Source of the DNA: an uncultured Sphingomonadaceae bacterium
Lineage (GTDB): Bacteria > Pseudomonadota > Alphaproteobacteria > Sphingomonadales > Sphingomonadaceae
DNA: 5,638 bases
Assembly (NCBI GenBank): GCA_938003725.1
Contig: CALKXX010000182.1
Coordinates: 1-5,638, forward strand
Direction of reading: 5' to 3'
The translations under genes were made by a program, and so were the position numbers. The notes under the pieces are model-generated. The model was not told where the DNA came from. It searched no databases and saw only the letters and a program-made list of their open reading frames with translations. Below, piece by piece: positions 5,411 to 5,638 of this stretch (its first letter is position 1; each line of letters opens with the position of its first letter).

Positions 5411-5638
5411 CTAGCCCTTATCCACGCGCCTGCGGATTTCGGCAGCGATCAGCCAAAGACGGTCCTGTCCCCAAACCGCCAAATCCGGTTCGCCATCACC
5501 GCCGCCAAGCCGATAACTGGGCACGCCCCATAGACCAAAGCCATCGACCATCTCGTCCTGATGCTGTTCGACCATGGCTTTCCAGTCGTTGCTTCCAAAA
5601 TGTTTGACCGCCTCGCTCCAATCCAGACCCGCTGCCTC
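5411..5638 (-). CDS. DsbA-family / 2-hydroxychromene-2-carboxylate isomerase-like protein, C-terminal part
   Basis: The last 75 residues of a gene whose start lies beyond the window. The visible part carries the family's C-terminal thioredoxin-fold pattern: helix GLDWSEAVKHF, then VDGFGLWGVPSYRL (the GVP segment with the cis-proline strand), and the final WGQDRLWLIAAEIRRR, a WGxDRL motif typical of glutathione-dependent 2-hydroxychromene-2-carboxylate isomerases and related DsbA-like proteins. The active-site region is not in view, so disulfide oxidoreductase versus isomerase cannot be decided; the GVP and WGxDRL context favours the isomerase-like branch. The TAG stop is 53 bases before the TetR start, so the regulator probably has its own promoter. 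Confidence 0.75.
   Translation of the reverse strand, partial: EAAGLDWSEAVKHFGSNDWKAMVEQHQDEMVDGFGLWGVPSYRLGGGDGEPDLAVWGQDRLWLIAAEIRRRVDKG

Noticed and set aside
1..5638. CRISPR arrays, insertion sequences, phage genes or defence systems
   Set aside because: No direct-repeat series, no transposase or integrase motifs and no terminal inverted repeats were seen; the tRNA fragment is the only mobile-element hint.

Overview
The window looks like chromosomal DNA of an alphaproteobacterium, most likely a sphingomonad of moderate GC. That placement is an inference from the style of the proteins (sphingomonad-like GST-fold protein, type 1 haloalkane dehalogenase, DsbA-like isomerase family) and from the compact gene packing; no marker gene is present. 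Nearly every base is coding. The only real gaps are 397-498, 3758-3804 and 5358-5410, plus the left end (1-93).

Left to right. Positions 43-82 hold the 3' part of a leucine-type tRNA on the minus strand with no 5' half, a possible attachment-site or recombination scar. Next is a secreted two-EF-hand protein (94-396, minus), divergent from a two-gene plus-strand unit: a GST-fold protein (499-1491) and a four-helix membrane protein (1488-1949), coupled by an ATGA overlap. This unit converges, with overlapping stop codons, on a minus-strand operon read in the order DUF4345-like membrane protein (3365-3745), type 1 haloalkane dehalogenase (2370-3362), DUF1330 protein (1946-2359). Further right, also on the minus strand, are a TetR-type regulator (4734-5357) and a formylglycine-generating-enzyme-like lipoprotein (3805-4734), coupled by a TGATG overlap. 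At the right edge is the C-terminal part of a DsbA/2-hydroxychromene-2-carboxylate-isomerase-like protein (5411 to beyond 5638).

The most interesting signal is regulatory. The palindrome core GGCA-N7-TGCC occurs three times, found by reading through the window for it. The three copies sit in the three intergenic gaps: between the EF-hand and GST genes, in front of the DUF4345-dehalogenase-DUF1330 operon, and in front of the TetR-FGE pair. The simplest reading is that the TetR protein controls its own operon and the neighbouring detoxification-type genes through this operator, making the window one small regulon. A sigma-54 promoter reading (GG-N10-GC spacing) is a weaker alternative. The chemistry (haloalkane hydrolysis, GST-type conjugation or reduction, sulfatase or metal-linked maturation, thiol-dependent isomerase) suggests handling of halogenated or sulfated organics, but the substrate and any partner sulfatase are not visible here.
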